Positions 52,844 through 62,683 of a stretch of DNA of 64,000 bases are shown here, piece after piece. The DNA comes from Marinoscillum sp. 108. GTDB lineage: Bacteria; Bacteroidota; Bacteroidia; Cytophagales; Cyclobacteriaceae. The stretch spans positions 682,001 to 746,000 of the forward strand of contig NZ_LR734808.1 of assembly GCF_902506655.1 (NCBI RefSeq). Direction: 5' to 3'. Position 1 is the stretch's first letter; every line of letters begins with the position of its first letter. A model generated the notes under the pieces. That model made no database searches. It was not told the DNA's origin and was given only the letters and a program-made list of their open reading frames with translations. The translations under genes and the position numbers were made by a program.

Positions 52844-55800
52844 TTGAAGATGATGAAGCTATACAAACAACTCTTTTTGATGTGCCTGACCTTCGGGGTA
52901 CTTCAGGTATCTGCCCAACAGCGGATATCCGGAAAGGTGACCGATGAGCAGGGACTTGGGGTGATTGGCGCCAGCGTTTTTGTGGAGAACACTACATACG
53001 GCACCATCACGGATATCGAAGGGAACTTTGCGTTCAGTGTACCTGATTCCTTGTCGGAATCAAACCTGATGTTCTCTTTTATCGGATACCATACCGAGAA
53101 GCGCCCCATCAGTGGCCGGTCGCAGATCAATGTGCAGCTATCACTGGACAATAAGCAACTGGAAGAGGTAATCGTAGTGGGTTACAGTACCCAGACCAAA
53201 GGTGATGTGACCGGGGCATTGAATACGGTAAAAGGGAAGGACCTCAATAGTCTACCGGTAGCCGGTATAGATCAGGCCTTGCAGGGGCGTGCTCCGGGTG
53301 TGAACATCTCACAGGTCACTGGAGCCCCTGGCGAAGGGGTATCCGTAAGGATCCGGGGAATTGGCTCACTCAATAGCAGCAATGATCCACTCTATGTGGT
53401 GGATGGAGTGCCTACACGTGAGGTGTTGAGTATCCTTTCACCCCAGGATATTGAAGAAATCACCATTCTCAAAGATGCTTCTGCTGCGGCATTGTATGGC
53501 TCCAGGGCCAACAATGGGGTCGTTTTGATTACCACAAAAAAGGGAAGCAAGGACAGATCCTCCATTACCATCAACTCTCAGGTAGGAGTGCAGATGCATG
53601 GGAAGCTTACAGAGATGACCAATCGGGATCAATACGTGGAAATGTACAATGAAGCCGCGACCAACGACAATGCGTTCGTTTCAGATGATCTGTTCAAAAG
53701 GGACCTGATCCCACTGGACTATGCCGCTTCACAGCCGGACATAGATCAAATGGAGGCCATTTTCCGGGAGGCCCTGATTCAGAACTATGGAATCACTGCC
53801 AGTGGCGGCAACGAGAAAAGTCAGTATATGCTGTCTGTCACCTACTTTGACCAGGAAGGTATCATTATAGGAAGTGACTATGATAGACTGACGGGTCGCA
53901 TCAACCTGAACACAGAGGTGAAACCATGGTTTACGACCGGAGTTAACCTGAACATCGCACGCTCACACACGAGCAGCATTGGTAGTTCGGGAGATGGTGC
54001 GGGCGGCAACGGTGGCAGTATCGTACGGTATGCTTATTTCAGGACCCCGGCCATTCCCATATATGATGAAGAGGGCAACTACACAGATTTGCCGGAATAT
54101 CCCAGCTTCTTCGGTGATGGTTACAACCCCGTAGGACTGGCCAACTATGCAGATAACAAGATGACCACCGATCGGTATTTCGGTAAAGTATTCGGCGTGT
54201 TGGATCTTGGAGATCACCTGACATTGACCACCAATTTTGGATTTGATTCCGAAAGTGGGCTCCGTAGGAGGTTTGATAGAAACTGGGGATCTAATGACCG
54301 GATTAACAATCCAAACAGGCTTTTGGTCGCGAATACCAGTGCGGTTACCTGGACCAACAATAACGTGCTGCAGTTTAAGAAATCTTTCGGACTGCATGAC
54401 TTCAATGCACTACTGGGTACTGAAGCCATTAAATCCCAGGGCTATTTCTCCAATCAGACTGGCAGGGATTTCCCGGATCAGGATCCAAACCTTACTTACC
54501 TGGGTAACGGCCAGGGGACAGCAGCTGTCAGCGAGGGCCGATATGCTTATACGCTCCTTTCTTTCTTTGGCAAGGTGGACTATGATTTTGACAGCCGCTA
54601 TCAGTTGAGCGGTTCCTTTCGCAGGGATGGTTCGTCACGGTTTGCCTCAGAAAACAAATGGGGAACGTTCTACGCCGTATCCGGTGGGTGGAATTTACAC
54701 AACGAAGCATTTTTAAGTGATGTTGACTTCTTCAGCCAGCTCAAGCTGCGGGTGGGATATGGAGAAATTGGAAATCAGGAGATCGGCAATTACGCCTATT
54801 CAGATCAGATTCAGCCAAACTACAATTATCCTTATACATCAGCACCATCTGATGGGTACTCGGTCACCCAGCTGGGCAACACTGAGGTGAAGTGGGAGTC
54901 TAGCCGTCAGTACAACGCCGGGGTTGATTTTGAGATCAATCAGGGTGTGCTCTACGGCTCTCTGGACTACTTCCATAAGCTCACCACCGATATGCTGGTG
55001 AAAGAGCCCAATCCTCCTAGTGCCGGGTATTCAGACCCAGCCTGGGTGAATAATGGAGAAATCCTCAACCAGGGACTGGAACTGCTGGTGGGCGTCAGGA
55101 AAACGATGGCAGATTTTGGTTACAACTTTTCAGGTAATGTGGCCCTGCTGCACAATGAAGTAAAAAGCCTCGATGGATTTATCTCCGGAGGCGCCATCGG
55201 GTCGGGTAATTACACCACCCGGACCGAAGTAGGCCAGTCCATCGGATCGTTCTATATGCTGGAGATGGAAGGGATCTTCCAAAATGAGCTGGACATTGCC
55301 ACCAGTGCCTTTCAGGGGAACAACATTCATCCCGGAGATGTCAAATACAAGGATCAGGATGGCAATAACTTTATAGATGAAAATGATCGGGTGCATGCTG
55401 GTAGCCCTATTCCAAAGGTGACGGCTGGGTTAAACCTGTCTGTGAGCTACAAAAACCTTGATCTGATAGCCTTCTTTCAGGGCGCCTATGGTTTTGATAT
55501 CTACAATGTGGCCTTTCACGACATTGAAGGGTTCTACCGACCCTTTAACCTCACCAAGGACTATTATGACAACCGCTGGACAGGAGAGGGCACGACCAAT
55601 GAGTACCCAAGGGCGTCATGGAGCGGGTCAAACAACAACGTACGGATTTCCACACGCTTTTTGCGTGATGGGTCTTACACCCGTCTGAAAAACCTACAGC
55701 TGGGCTACAATTTCCCTCAGCCTATCACCGAAAAGCTCAAGCTCAATCGCCTGAGGGTATATGTGTCTGCACAAAACCTACTGACCATCACAGGTTACTC

Positions 55801-55927
55801 TGGACTAGACCCTGAGATGACCACCAGTGACAATGCCACTGGTGAGGGCGATTTGGCCAGAGGGATTGACTGGGGCACATATCCTACGGCACGCTCATTC
55901 AATTTTGGAGTCAATCTATCTTTCTAA
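52844..55927 (+). CDS. SusC-like TonB-dependent outer-membrane transporter
   Basis: 1027 residues. Signal peptide (to VSA-QQ), carboxypeptidase-regulatory-like domain (RISGKVTDEQGLGVIGASVFV...GNFAFSVP), then the SusC plug: LEEVIVVGYSTQTKGDVTGAL, PGVNISQVTGAPGEGVSVRIRG, DPLYVVDGVP and LKDASAAALYGSRANNGVVLITTKKG. A 22-strand barrel follows and ends in RSFNFGVNLSF. It forms a pedal-bin importer with the SusD-like lipoprotein encoded 13 bases downstream and brings oligosaccharides released at the surface into the periplasm. Starts at 52844 and 52850 are both possible; the signal peptide is the same. Confidence 0.96.
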   Translation: MKMMKLYKQLFLMCLTFGVLQVSAQQRISGKVTDEQGLGVIGASVFVENTTYGTITDIEGNFAFSVPDSLSESNLMFSFIGYHTEKRPISGRSQINVQLSLDNKQLEEVIVVGYSTQTKGDVTGALNTVKGKDLNSLPVAGIDQALQGRAPGVNISQVTGAPGEGVSVRIRGIGSLNSSNDPLYVVDGVPTREVLSILSPQDIEEITILKDASAAALYGSRANNGVVLITTKKGSKDRSSITINSQVGVQMHGKLTEMTNRDQYVEMYNEAATNDNAFVSDDLFKRDLIPLDYAASQPDIDQMEAIFREALIQNYGITASGGNEKSQYMLSVTYFDQEGIIIGSDYDRLTGRINLNTEVKPWFTTGVNLNIARSHTSSIGSSGDGAGGNGGSIVRYAYFRTPAIPIYDEEGNYTDLPEYPSFFGDGYNPVGLANYADNKMTTDRYFGKVFGVLDLGDHLTLTTNFGFDSESGLRRRFDRNWGSNDRINNPNRLLVANTSAVTWTNNNVLQFKKSFGLHDFNALLGTEAIKSQGYFSNQTGRDFPDQDPNLTYLGNGQGTAAVSEGRYAYTLLSFFGKVDYDFDSRYQLSGSFRRDGSSRFASENKWGTFYAVSGGWNLHNEAFLSDVDFFSQLKLRVGYGEIGNQEIGNYAYSDQIQPNYNYPYTSAPSDGYSVTQLGNTEVKWESSRQYNAGVDFEINQGVLYGSLDYFHKLTTDMLVKEPNPPSAGYSDPAWVNNGEILNQGLELLVGVRKTMADFGYNFSGNVALLHNEVKSLDGFISGGAIGSGNYTTRTEVGQSIGSFYMLEMEGIFQNELDIATSAFQGNNIHPGDVKYKDQDGNNFIDENDRVHAGSPIPKVTAGLNLSVSYKNLDLIAFFQGAYGFDIYNVAFHDIEGFYRPFNLTKDYYDNRWTGEGTTNEYPRASWSGSNNNVRISTRFLRDGSYTRLKNLQLGYNFPQPITEKLKLNRLRVYVSAQNLLTITGYSGLDPEMTTSDNATGEGDLARGIDWGTYPTARSFNFGVNLSF

Positions 55928-55940
55928 AAAGACAGCAACT

Positions 55941-57425
55941 ATGAGAGCATTCACAAGAATATTTCAAATAATTATCCTCACAGCAGCCGTTTCTGGATGC
56001 GCTGATTTTCTGGAAGAGGACATGCAGGGCACCTATTCCAATAGTACCTTTTACAAGACTGGCGATCATGCGGAGTTGGCCCTTACGGGTGTTTACAACA
56101 TCACTTCCTTTTCAAATACCAACAACAACTTATGGGTGTTTGGAGATGTGGCATCTGACGATGCAGTGAAAGGGGGATTAGCGGGTGACCAAAATGACAT
56201 TCAGTTTATTGAAGAGTTCACTTATCAGCCGAGCAATTCCTATTTGGAAAACCTATGGCGACATTACTATGAGGGCATTACCCGGGCCAATTACTTACTG
56301 GGAAGTTTGCCCGGCATAGAGATGGATGCGGACCGCAAGGAGGTCATTAAAGGTGAAGCACTATTTCTAAGGTCTTATTTTTATTTCCACCTGGTGAATA
56401 TTTACGGTGACATTCCCTTGAAGCTAAAACCGCCGGTCACCAAGGATCAGGTACACGTACCACTTAGTACGGTTTCTGCGATTTACGCACAACTTGATAG
56501 TGACCTGGAGGTGGCCGCCACATTGCTCCCGGTGAAAAATGATGTGGGACGAGTATCCAAAGGAGGCGCCTTGGGCTTGCTGGCCAAGATAAGACTGTTT
56601 CAGGAAGATTATGAAGGTGCTTTAGAGGCTATCGCCGATATTGAAGATCTGGGAATCTATGAGTTGCAAGCCGTTTATAGAGACAATTTCACTTTAGGAA
56701 ATCAGGACAACAAAGAATCACTTTTCGAGGTACAGCACCTCTCAGGTGCCTCCCCAAAATTAGGTTCGGTTTTGAACCAATATTTTGCCCCACAGGCTGA
56801 AGGCGGATACTATTTCAATTCACCTACCCAGGATTTTGTAGATGATTTTGAAAAGACCACCGCCGAAGTGGTAGACCCACGATTGGATTATTCTGTCGGC
56901 CGTGCCGGACAGACCTGGCTCAACGGTGAGCCATTTGACCCTACCTGGTCTTCCACCGGATATATCGTCAAAAAACATCTGCAGCCACTCTCCGAGGTGC
57001 CCAAAGGCACCAAAGGCGATGGCGGCCTCAACTATGTATTTATGCGCTATGCGGAGGTGTTGCTCATGAAAGCCGAGGCTTTGAATGAATCTGCATCTCC
57101 GGCACAAGCCCTTGTACCACTCAATGCAGTCCGCAAGCGGGCCCGGGAGAGCTATCTGTACGACGAAACATTAGCCGGGTTTGGGAGTGTGCCTGCGGGA
57201 CTTTTACCAGATGTGGTTACTACAGATCGTTCTCAGGTAAGGGAGGCTATTCGACACGAGCGCAGGGTAGAACTGGGCCTGGAGTTTCACCGGTACTACG
57301 ACCTGATGCGCTATGGCAAGAGTGTGGCCGAAGCGGCACTTTCAGATACAGATTTCAACTATGAAAGCAATCGATATTTCACCATACCGCTTTCAGAAAC
57401 AGACATTAATCAATCAATTAATTAA
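55941..57425 (+). CDS. SusD/RagB-like glycan-binding lipoprotein
   Basis: 494 residues from ATG 55941; an earlier in-frame start lies within the SusC gene and is rejected because the lipoprotein signal (lipobox VSGC) starts here. SusD features: DFLEEDMQGTYSNSTFYKTGDHAELALTGVYN, NLWRHYYEGITRANYLLGSL, KGEALFLRSYFYFHLVNIYGDIPL (TPR-type helices) and the C-terminal RHERRVELGLEFHRYYDLMRYGK. It is the lid of the SusC pore and binds the PUL glycan at the cell surface. Confidence 0.95.
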   Translation: MRAFTRIFQIIILTAAVSGCADFLEEDMQGTYSNSTFYKTGDHAELALTGVYNITSFSNTNNNLWVFGDVASDDAVKGGLAGDQNDIQFIEEFTYQPSNSYLENLWRHYYEGITRANYLLGSLPGIEMDADRKEVIKGEALFLRSYFYFHLVNIYGDIPLKLKPPVTKDQVHVPLSTVSAIYAQLDSDLEVAATLLPVKNDVGRVSKGGALGLLAKIRLFQEDYEGALEAIADIEDLGIYELQAVYRDNFTLGNQDNKESLFEVQHLSGASPKLGSVLNQYFAPQAEGGYYFNSPTQDFVDDFEKTTAEVVDPRLDYSVGRAGQTWLNGEPFDPTWSSTGYIVKKHLQPLSEVPKGTKGDGGLNYVFMRYAEVLLMKAEALNESASPAQALVPLNAVRKRARESYLYDETLAGFGSVPAGLLPDVVTTDRSQVREAIRHERRVELGLEFHRYYDLMRYGKSVAEAALSDTDFNYESNRYFTIPLSETDINQSIN

Positions 57426-57450
57426 AACAATTCTAAACACAATAATCTAA

Positions 57451-58533
57451 ATGAAGATGAATATGAAAACGAACATTAAACATGCGATGTGGCTGCTTAC
57501 ATTGGCCGCAACATCTATTTTCGTAGCTTGCTCTGATGGAGATGATCCGGAGGTAGTGGTGGATAAGACAGAACTCAATGCTACCATACAGGAGGCGACT
57601 GATTTGCTGGCGAACTCTCAGGAGGGTACAGCAGAGGGGCAGTTTCAGCTTGGCGCCAAAGCCGAGTTGCAAACGGCTGTAGATTTGGCTCAGCAGGTTT
57701 CGGATAGTGAGACTGTTACCCAGGTGCAGGTAGACAATGCCAACACCGCTTTGGAGCAGGCCATTGTTACCTTTGAAGGCAAAGAAGTGGTGGCCATTGA
57801 GCCTGATGCACTGGTAGGACACTGGACATTCGACGAGGGCACTGGCTCTTCCACTACAGACTATTCAGGAAATGAGCGGGATGGAACACTATCTGCAGGT
57901 CATGCCAACTGGGGAGCAGGTACGCCTGAATGGGTGACTGACCGATACGGCAATGCGGCCAAGGCACTACACTTTGATAAAGGTGCGAACGTAGAGATTC
58001 CTTACGCCACAGCGCTCAATCCTCAGCAAATGAGTATCACTTTGTGGGTAAAAGGTGATGTAGTAGATCCTATATGGGCCAATAACTACATGATCTCAAT
58101 GAACAGATGGAATGGTTACAAATTCCAGTTGCAGGAAGCCAATAAGGCATTCATGACTGTGAAAGCCAATGTTGACGGCAACCCGGTTTACTACGACAGA
58201 GACAATGAGTCTCCAACCCTTGATCAGGATGTTTGGTATCATTTGGCTGTAACTTTTGGTGGTGGCGAGATGACCTTCTACATCAATGGTACGGAAGTGA
58301 AGAAGTGGGATAATACGCCTGGCACGGCCATTTCCATTGCTGATGCACCGGTTAATCTGACCATCGGACAGGATTTGCCTACTGGCACTTATTCTTCAGA
58401 TGACACCAGTCCATATTACGTAGATTGGGGTGGATACTTTAAAGGTACGCTGGATGAAATCCGTATTTACAATAAAGTACTTTCTGCCACTCAGGTGGGT
58501 TCTATTTATGACCTGGAAAAACCATTAGACTAA
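57451..58533 (+). CDS. LamG-domain surface glycan-binding lipoprotein
   Basis: 360 residues. Lipobox FVAC (Cys ~27). Residues ~38-110 form a FIVAR-like helical module (ELNATIQEATDLLANSQEG, LQTAVDLAQQVSD, VDNANTALEQAIVTFEG) that probably acts as a spacer. Residues ~118-355 are a LamG/concanavalin-like domain (GHWTFDEGTGSSTTDYSGNERDG, MSITLWVKGDV, WYHLAVTFGGGEMTFYINGTEV, GTLDEIRIYNKVLSATQV). Position right after SusD is that of a surface glycan-binding protein (SusE/F-like). A strong terminator follows. Confidence 0.88.
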   Translation: MKMNMKTNIKHAMWLLTLAATSIFVACSDGDDPEVVVDKTELNATIQEATDLLANSQEGTAEGQFQLGAKAELQTAVDLAQQVSDSETVTQVQVDNANTALEQAIVTFEGKEVVAIEPDALVGHWTFDEGTGSSTTDYSGNERDGTLSAGHANWGAGTPEWVTDRYGNAAKALHFDKGANVEIPYATALNPQQMSITLWVKGDVVDPIWANNYMISMNRWNGYKFQLQEANKAFMTVKANVDGNPVYYDRDNESPTLDQDVWYHLAVTFGGGEMTFYINGTEVKKWDNTPGTAISIADAPVNLTIGQDLPTGTYSSDDTSPYYVDWGGYFKGTLDEIRIYNKVLSATQVGSIYDLEKPLD

Positions 58534-58570
58534 ATAGTAAAAGCTCAGGTGTTGTAATAAATAAGTAATC

Positions 58571-58598
58571 ATAAAAGGGCAGTTAATCTGCCCTTTTA
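58571..58598 (+). terminator. Rho-independent terminator inside the PUL
   Basis: ATAAAAGGGCAG-TTAA-CTGCCCTTTTAT forms a near-perfect hairpin with A- and T-runs. It separates GH130-to-LamG from the last gene (start 58609), so the last gene is either made at a lower level by read-through or has its own promoter. Confidence 0.85.
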
Positions 58599-58608
58599 TG
58601 TATTCAAA

Positions 58609-61600
58609 ATGATTGATTTTATGAAATACGGCATGTTCCTCATAAGCTGTTTGGTGTCACTGACCGTGAGTCAGGCGCAGCAGCAAATCAGTATACCACG
58701 CATCGATCAGATGCCCGATTGGCCGCAGCCTTATCAGATGCGGGACTGGAAGCAGGTGGCGGTCAAATACGACAGCCTGGTGTTTGCCCGGACTTCCGGG
58801 GAGCATATGCCTTTCCTCTCAGTGGGGAGTGCTGGGGTCAATTACCCCGAATTGCAGCCCATTTTCATGGATAGTTATGTAGGCTCATCCAGCCATGGAA
58901 CACAGCGAGAGGCCATCAATATTATTCCTGCTGTAATAGGAGCTACTCTGGTAGGCGCAGATAAGACCACTCAGTTTGGAACGGATTGGGTCACCAAGGT
59001 GCGGGATTTTTATAACCTCAAAAACGAGGAATTGGTATACCTCAATGGCCCATCAGACCGCTCAGGCCATGACTGGTGGTATGAAACGATGCCCAATGTG
59101 TTTTTCTACCAGTTGTACGATCTGTACCCGGATACACCCGGTTTTGCTGAGCACTTTCTGTCTGTCGCCAATCGATGGGCAGACGCAGTGGAGGCCATGG
59201 GTGCGGACATTGCGCCCTGGAAAGTGCCCTATATGAACTACAGGGCCTGGAACCTAAAAGAAATGAAACCTCTCAATGAAGGGGTAAAAGAACCGGAAGC
59301 CGCCGGAGCCATTGCGTGGCTACTCTATCAGGCCTATCATCAGACCGGAGACCAGCGTTATCGACACGGAGCGGAAGCTGCCCTTGATTTTCTGAATGAA
59401 CTCACGAACAACCCTTCGTATGAATTGCAGTTGCCATATGGCGTGCTCACTGCCGCCAGGATGAATGCAGAACTAGGAGCTGAATATGACCTGGAGAAGA
59501 TGATCGGGTGGTGTTTTGATCGGGGCGACCTGCGTGGATGGGGTAGTATAGTGGGTTCCTGGGGTGGCATGGACGTTTCGGGACTAATCGGTGAGGCCAA
59601 TGATCAGGGAAATGATTATGCCTTTATCATGAATGGATTTCAACAAGCGGCAGCCTTGGCCCCGCTGGTCAAATACGACAAGCGCTATGCCAAAGCCATG
59701 GCCAAATGGATTCTTAACGTCGCAAATGCCAGCCGACTCTTCTATTCCACTTATTTGCCTGAAAATCAGCAGTCTGATTATGACTGGTGCACCACCAACG
59801 ATCCTGATGCGGTCGTTGCCTATGAGGCAATCAAAGAGCTGTGGCAGGGTACTGCACTCTATGCGCGTGGTGACTCTAAAGATGCCGGGTGGGCGTCTAC
59901 CAATCTGGGCCTTTACGGATCTTCACACGTGGGCTACCTGGGTGCATTGCTGGCGCCAACCAATGTGGAGGGCATCCTGACCATTGATGCCAATATCACG
60001 GATTTCTTCGTCGACGCTCCATTTCCCACCTATTTGGTCTATAACCCTCATGGAGAAAGCAAACAGGTGCAAATACAGGTAGGGGATCAGGCAAAGGATG
60101 TCTATGATGCCATCAGTGAGACTTTTATTCTGAATGAAGTGACCGGGACCAGCGAAGTGACCATCGGGCCGGGTGAAGTGCTGCTCATCTCTTATGTACC
60201 CTCAGGCGGCACGGTGGAAGAAAAACAAGGTCAGCTAACGGCAAATGACCAGGTTTTGGATTTTCACTATGGCTATGATTTTTCGGGAAAACTTCGGATC
60301 AAAGCACTTGCAGCCACGAGCGATCCGGCAGAATCAGGGGTTGCGGATACGATCTATTGCACGGTCCAGGGCGAATCAGTGCAGTATGAGTGGTATGTGG
60401 ATGATCAGCTGCAAACAAGCGATTCTGCAGCCTTTATTTGGACTCCCGGAGCGACTGGCGCGGCCAGTATTCGGGCAGTTGTAAGTGCAAATGGGAGGAT
60501 GGCACAGGACAGCCTATTGCTGGACGTGGTAGCACTGATCCCGGCTTACCCAGTGATTGATACACTGTTTGCAGATCAGAAATGGTACAAACCTGGAGAT
60601 GTTTTCTGGGTTGATGCTGAAGTACGCGACCCAAAAGGGCTCGATCTAACCCTGGATTGGACAGTGGACCATGCGACTATTCTGGAGCAAAATGAAAGTC
60701 AGATCAAAGTTCAGGCTCCGTCTGAGGGTGGGGTCATTTCTATCACACTCTCCGCCAGCAATTATGACAAGCAAACCCAACAGACCTTACAGGTTTTGAT
60801 CACGAAGGATGCTATCCTTACTGCACCTTTGGTACACCTGCCACTCAATGGAAACCCTCAGGACGTGAGTATCAATCAATTCTCCACAAGTCTTCAAGGA
60901 GGTTCTTATGTGGCTGCACCAACAGCGCAGGCAGGAGAGGTGTTGGTACTTGCCGGCCAATCGGATGAGTTGGTTATCGCTAATCAACCAGCGTTGAATT
61001 TTGGAGATGCGGTCACCATCTCTTTTTGGGCATATTTCACTGATTTTGCACAAGAGCGATTTGTGATTTCACATGGAGGTTGGGAACAGCGGTGGAAGGT
61101 ATCCACCACGACAGATCAGCGCCTGAGATGGACGATAAATACCACGGCTGGCATCAAAGATTTGGATGCCTCTGTGATCCTGGAGAAATCCAAATGGTAC
61201 CATTTCACGGTGGTTTACGGGGATGGAGCCATGCAAATATTCTCCAATGGTGAGCTGGACACTTTCGTGGGCCACACCGGGCAGATCAATGCTGCTGAAG
61301 TAGGGGTTTCAATTGGTAAGCGCCTGCCAGGAGATGCACAGTATTACCTGAAAGGTCGGGTGGACGAAATAAGAATTTATAGTGAACCTGTAGGGCCAAC
61401 GCAGGCAGCCTTGCTTCCAGAGGAGTGGTATGAACAACCGCCGCTCAGCATCCGACAAGAACGATTTCATTTGTATCCGAATCCTGTCAGGGAGGGTGGT
61501 TTTGTGAATGTCCAGTTAGGCTCCATGCAGCACGTGATTTTGACAGATATGACTGGAAAAAGAGTGGCTGAATTAAAGGCAACAAGTACGTCAGATGGTA

Positions 61601-61695
61601 CCTTTCGCATCGATTTATCAATGATCAAAAGAGGTGTTTATTTATTGTATCCCGTCCAAGCCACAGGGGATTGTTACAAGCTCATCATCCAATGA
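58609..61695 (+). CDS. T9SS-secreted multidomain PUL protein: toroid-like enzyme + Ig-like + LamG + sorting domain
   Basis: 1028 residues; starts at 58609 and 58621 both precede the signal peptide (LISCLVSLTVSQA). Residues ~25-510 match the toroid-like domain of the 573-residue PUL lipoprotein, block by block (PYQMRDWKQVAVKYDSLVF, HDWWYETMPNVFFYQ, PYGVLTAARMNAELGAEYD, GWGSIVGSWGGMDVSGLIG, RLFYSTYL, PTYLVYNPHG). Residues ~540-735 are Ig/PKD-like, ~745-940 a LamG carbohydrate-binding domain, and ~950-1028 a type A T9SS sorting domain (LYPNPVREGG...GVYLLYPV). Exported by T9SS, it is probably the first enzyme to meet the polymer. Family not recognised; activity inferred. Confidence 0.82.
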   Translation: MIDFMKYGMFLISCLVSLTVSQAQQQISIPRIDQMPDWPQPYQMRDWKQVAVKYDSLVFARTSGEHMPFLSVGSAGVNYPELQPIFMDSYVGSSSHGTQREAINIIPAVIGATLVGADKTTQFGTDWVTKVRDFYNLKNEELVYLNGPSDRSGHDWWYETMPNVFFYQLYDLYPDTPGFAEHFLSVANRWADAVEAMGADIAPWKVPYMNYRAWNLKEMKPLNEGVKEPEAAGAIAWLLYQAYHQTGDQRYRHGAEAALDFLNELTNNPSYELQLPYGVLTAARMNAELGAEYDLEKMIGWCFDRGDLRGWGSIVGSWGGMDVSGLIGEANDQGNDYAFIMNGFQQAAALAPLVKYDKRYAKAMAKWILNVANASRLFYSTYLPENQQSDYDWCTTNDPDAVVAYEAIKELWQGTALYARGDSKDAGWASTNLGLYGSSHVGYLGALLAPTNVEGILTIDANITDFFVDAPFPTYLVYNPHGESKQVQIQVGDQAKDVYDAISETFILNEVTGTSEVTIGPGEVLLISYVPSGGTVEEKQGQLTANDQVLDFHYGYDFSGKLRIKALAATSDPAESGVADTIYCTVQGESVQYEWYVDDQLQTSDSAAFIWTPGATGAASIRAVVSANGRMAQDSLLLDVVALIPAYPVIDTLFADQKWYKPGDVFWVDAEVRDPKGLDLTLDWTVDHATILEQNESQIKVQAPSEGGVISITLSASNYDKQTQQTLQVLITKDAILTAPLVHLPLNGNPQDVSINQFSTSLQGGSYVAAPTAQAGEVLVLAGQSDELVIANQPALNFGDAVTISFWAYFTDFAQERFVISHGGWEQRWKVSTTTDQRLRWTINTTAGIKDLDASVILEKSKWYHFTVVYGDGAMQIFSNGELDTFVGHTGQINAAEVGVSIGKRLPGDAQYYLKGRVDEIRIYSEPVGPTQAALLPEEWYEQPPLSIRQERFHLYPNPVREGGFVNVQLGSMQHVILTDMTGKRVAELKATSTSDGTFRIDLSMIKRGVYLLYPVQATGDCYKLIIQ

Positions 61696-61735
61696 TGTTT
61701 GCAAGGATATATTGCAAGTCTAGTGTCAACACCTT

Positions 61736-62566
61736 TTAGTTGACTGATTGGTATTGAAGCTTCTGAAACTCTGAAACAGCTTTATTGAGATTAATTTGCG
61801 AGTAGTCTGTCGAGTGTGTGTCTTCCTTTTTCATTGATCTAAGCAGCTCAGTTGTGATACTATTTTTCCATTGAAGATTATCATAATACGGCATGCCCGG
61901 TATATCAAACGAATCAAACGTAAAAAAATACAGAAGAAGCAACTCGTGCCTATCGAGCTGGCAAAGGAAAAGGGCTTTGTAGTTCGAGCTTACAAGGTAT
62001 TTATTTTCATCAATAACTGACAATACGTTAAAAGCATACTGAACATAAGATTCAAGTATGACATATTCGGGTCTGTTTGGTAGGACCTTACCAATTAATT
62101 GGCAAACCCTTTTTGGGAAAATTTCGCTTCTTTCATCAACACTAGATTTTGATAGGTTTTTCCAAGAGTACACAAATAGTCCACTTAAATATTGAACCTC
62201 TTCTTTGATTAATTTGAGATTATCTTGTCGCGAGTTGAAATTATGAAAATCAGTTATTATCGAGGTTATTAAGCTTAAAGAGCGTTGTTCCAGCAAGATT
62301 TTTCTTTGATTTTCTAGTTCTGTCGCGGATATTACTTGCGCTTCAACTGACTTCTTGAGTTCTTCTAATTGAAGTCGATATTCCTTAATTTGATATATAA
62401 GAGCCGCAAATAAGACCATTGTACCTGCTAATGAGATCATTTCACCCGATACACTGATTTTTACAGAATCAATTGGTAGGTCGTTAATATTAAGAAAGGG
62501 TACAATGATACTTCCAATTAGAAAGCAAAGAGCAAGGGCAAGAAAGAGTTTATGATAATATTTCAC
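61736..62566 (-). CDS. AbiC-like membrane protein (putative phage abortive infection family)
   Basis: 276 residues. Two N-terminal TM helices (about 5-24 and 43-62), a coiled coil (~65-95, YRLQLEELKKSVEAQ), then a helical domain with DRHELLLLYFFTFDS near residue 205. This TM-TM-coiled-coil layout and the E-L-L-L-Y-F segment resemble the putative AbiC family (PF16872-type) found in abortive-infection loci. It stands alone between the PUL and the transglutaminase gene and is AT-rich compared with both, as expected for an acquired gene. Call rests on pattern memory and could be wrong. Confidence 0.5.
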   Translation of the reverse strand: MKYYHKLFLALALCFLIGSIIVPFLNINDLPIDSVKISVSGEMISLAGTMVLFAALIYQIKEYRLQLEELKKSVEAQVISATELENQRKILLEQRSLSLITSIITDFHNFNSRQDNLKLIKEEVQYLSGLFVYSWKNLSKSSVDERSEIFPKRVCQLIGKVLPNRPEYVILESYVQYAFNVLSVIDENKYLVSSNYKALFLCQLDRHELLLLYFFTFDSFDIPGMPYYDNLQWKNSITTELLRSMKKEDTHSTDYSQINLNKAVSEFQKLQYQSVN

Positions 62567-62683
62567 GAAGCAAATCTAAGCTGTGTGTATTTATTTACAA
62601 ATACCCCACTCGTTGGTGTTTGTTGGATAAACTCATTAAAAGAACTCAGACTTGTTTTTGATTGAGGTGATTGCAACCGTCAG

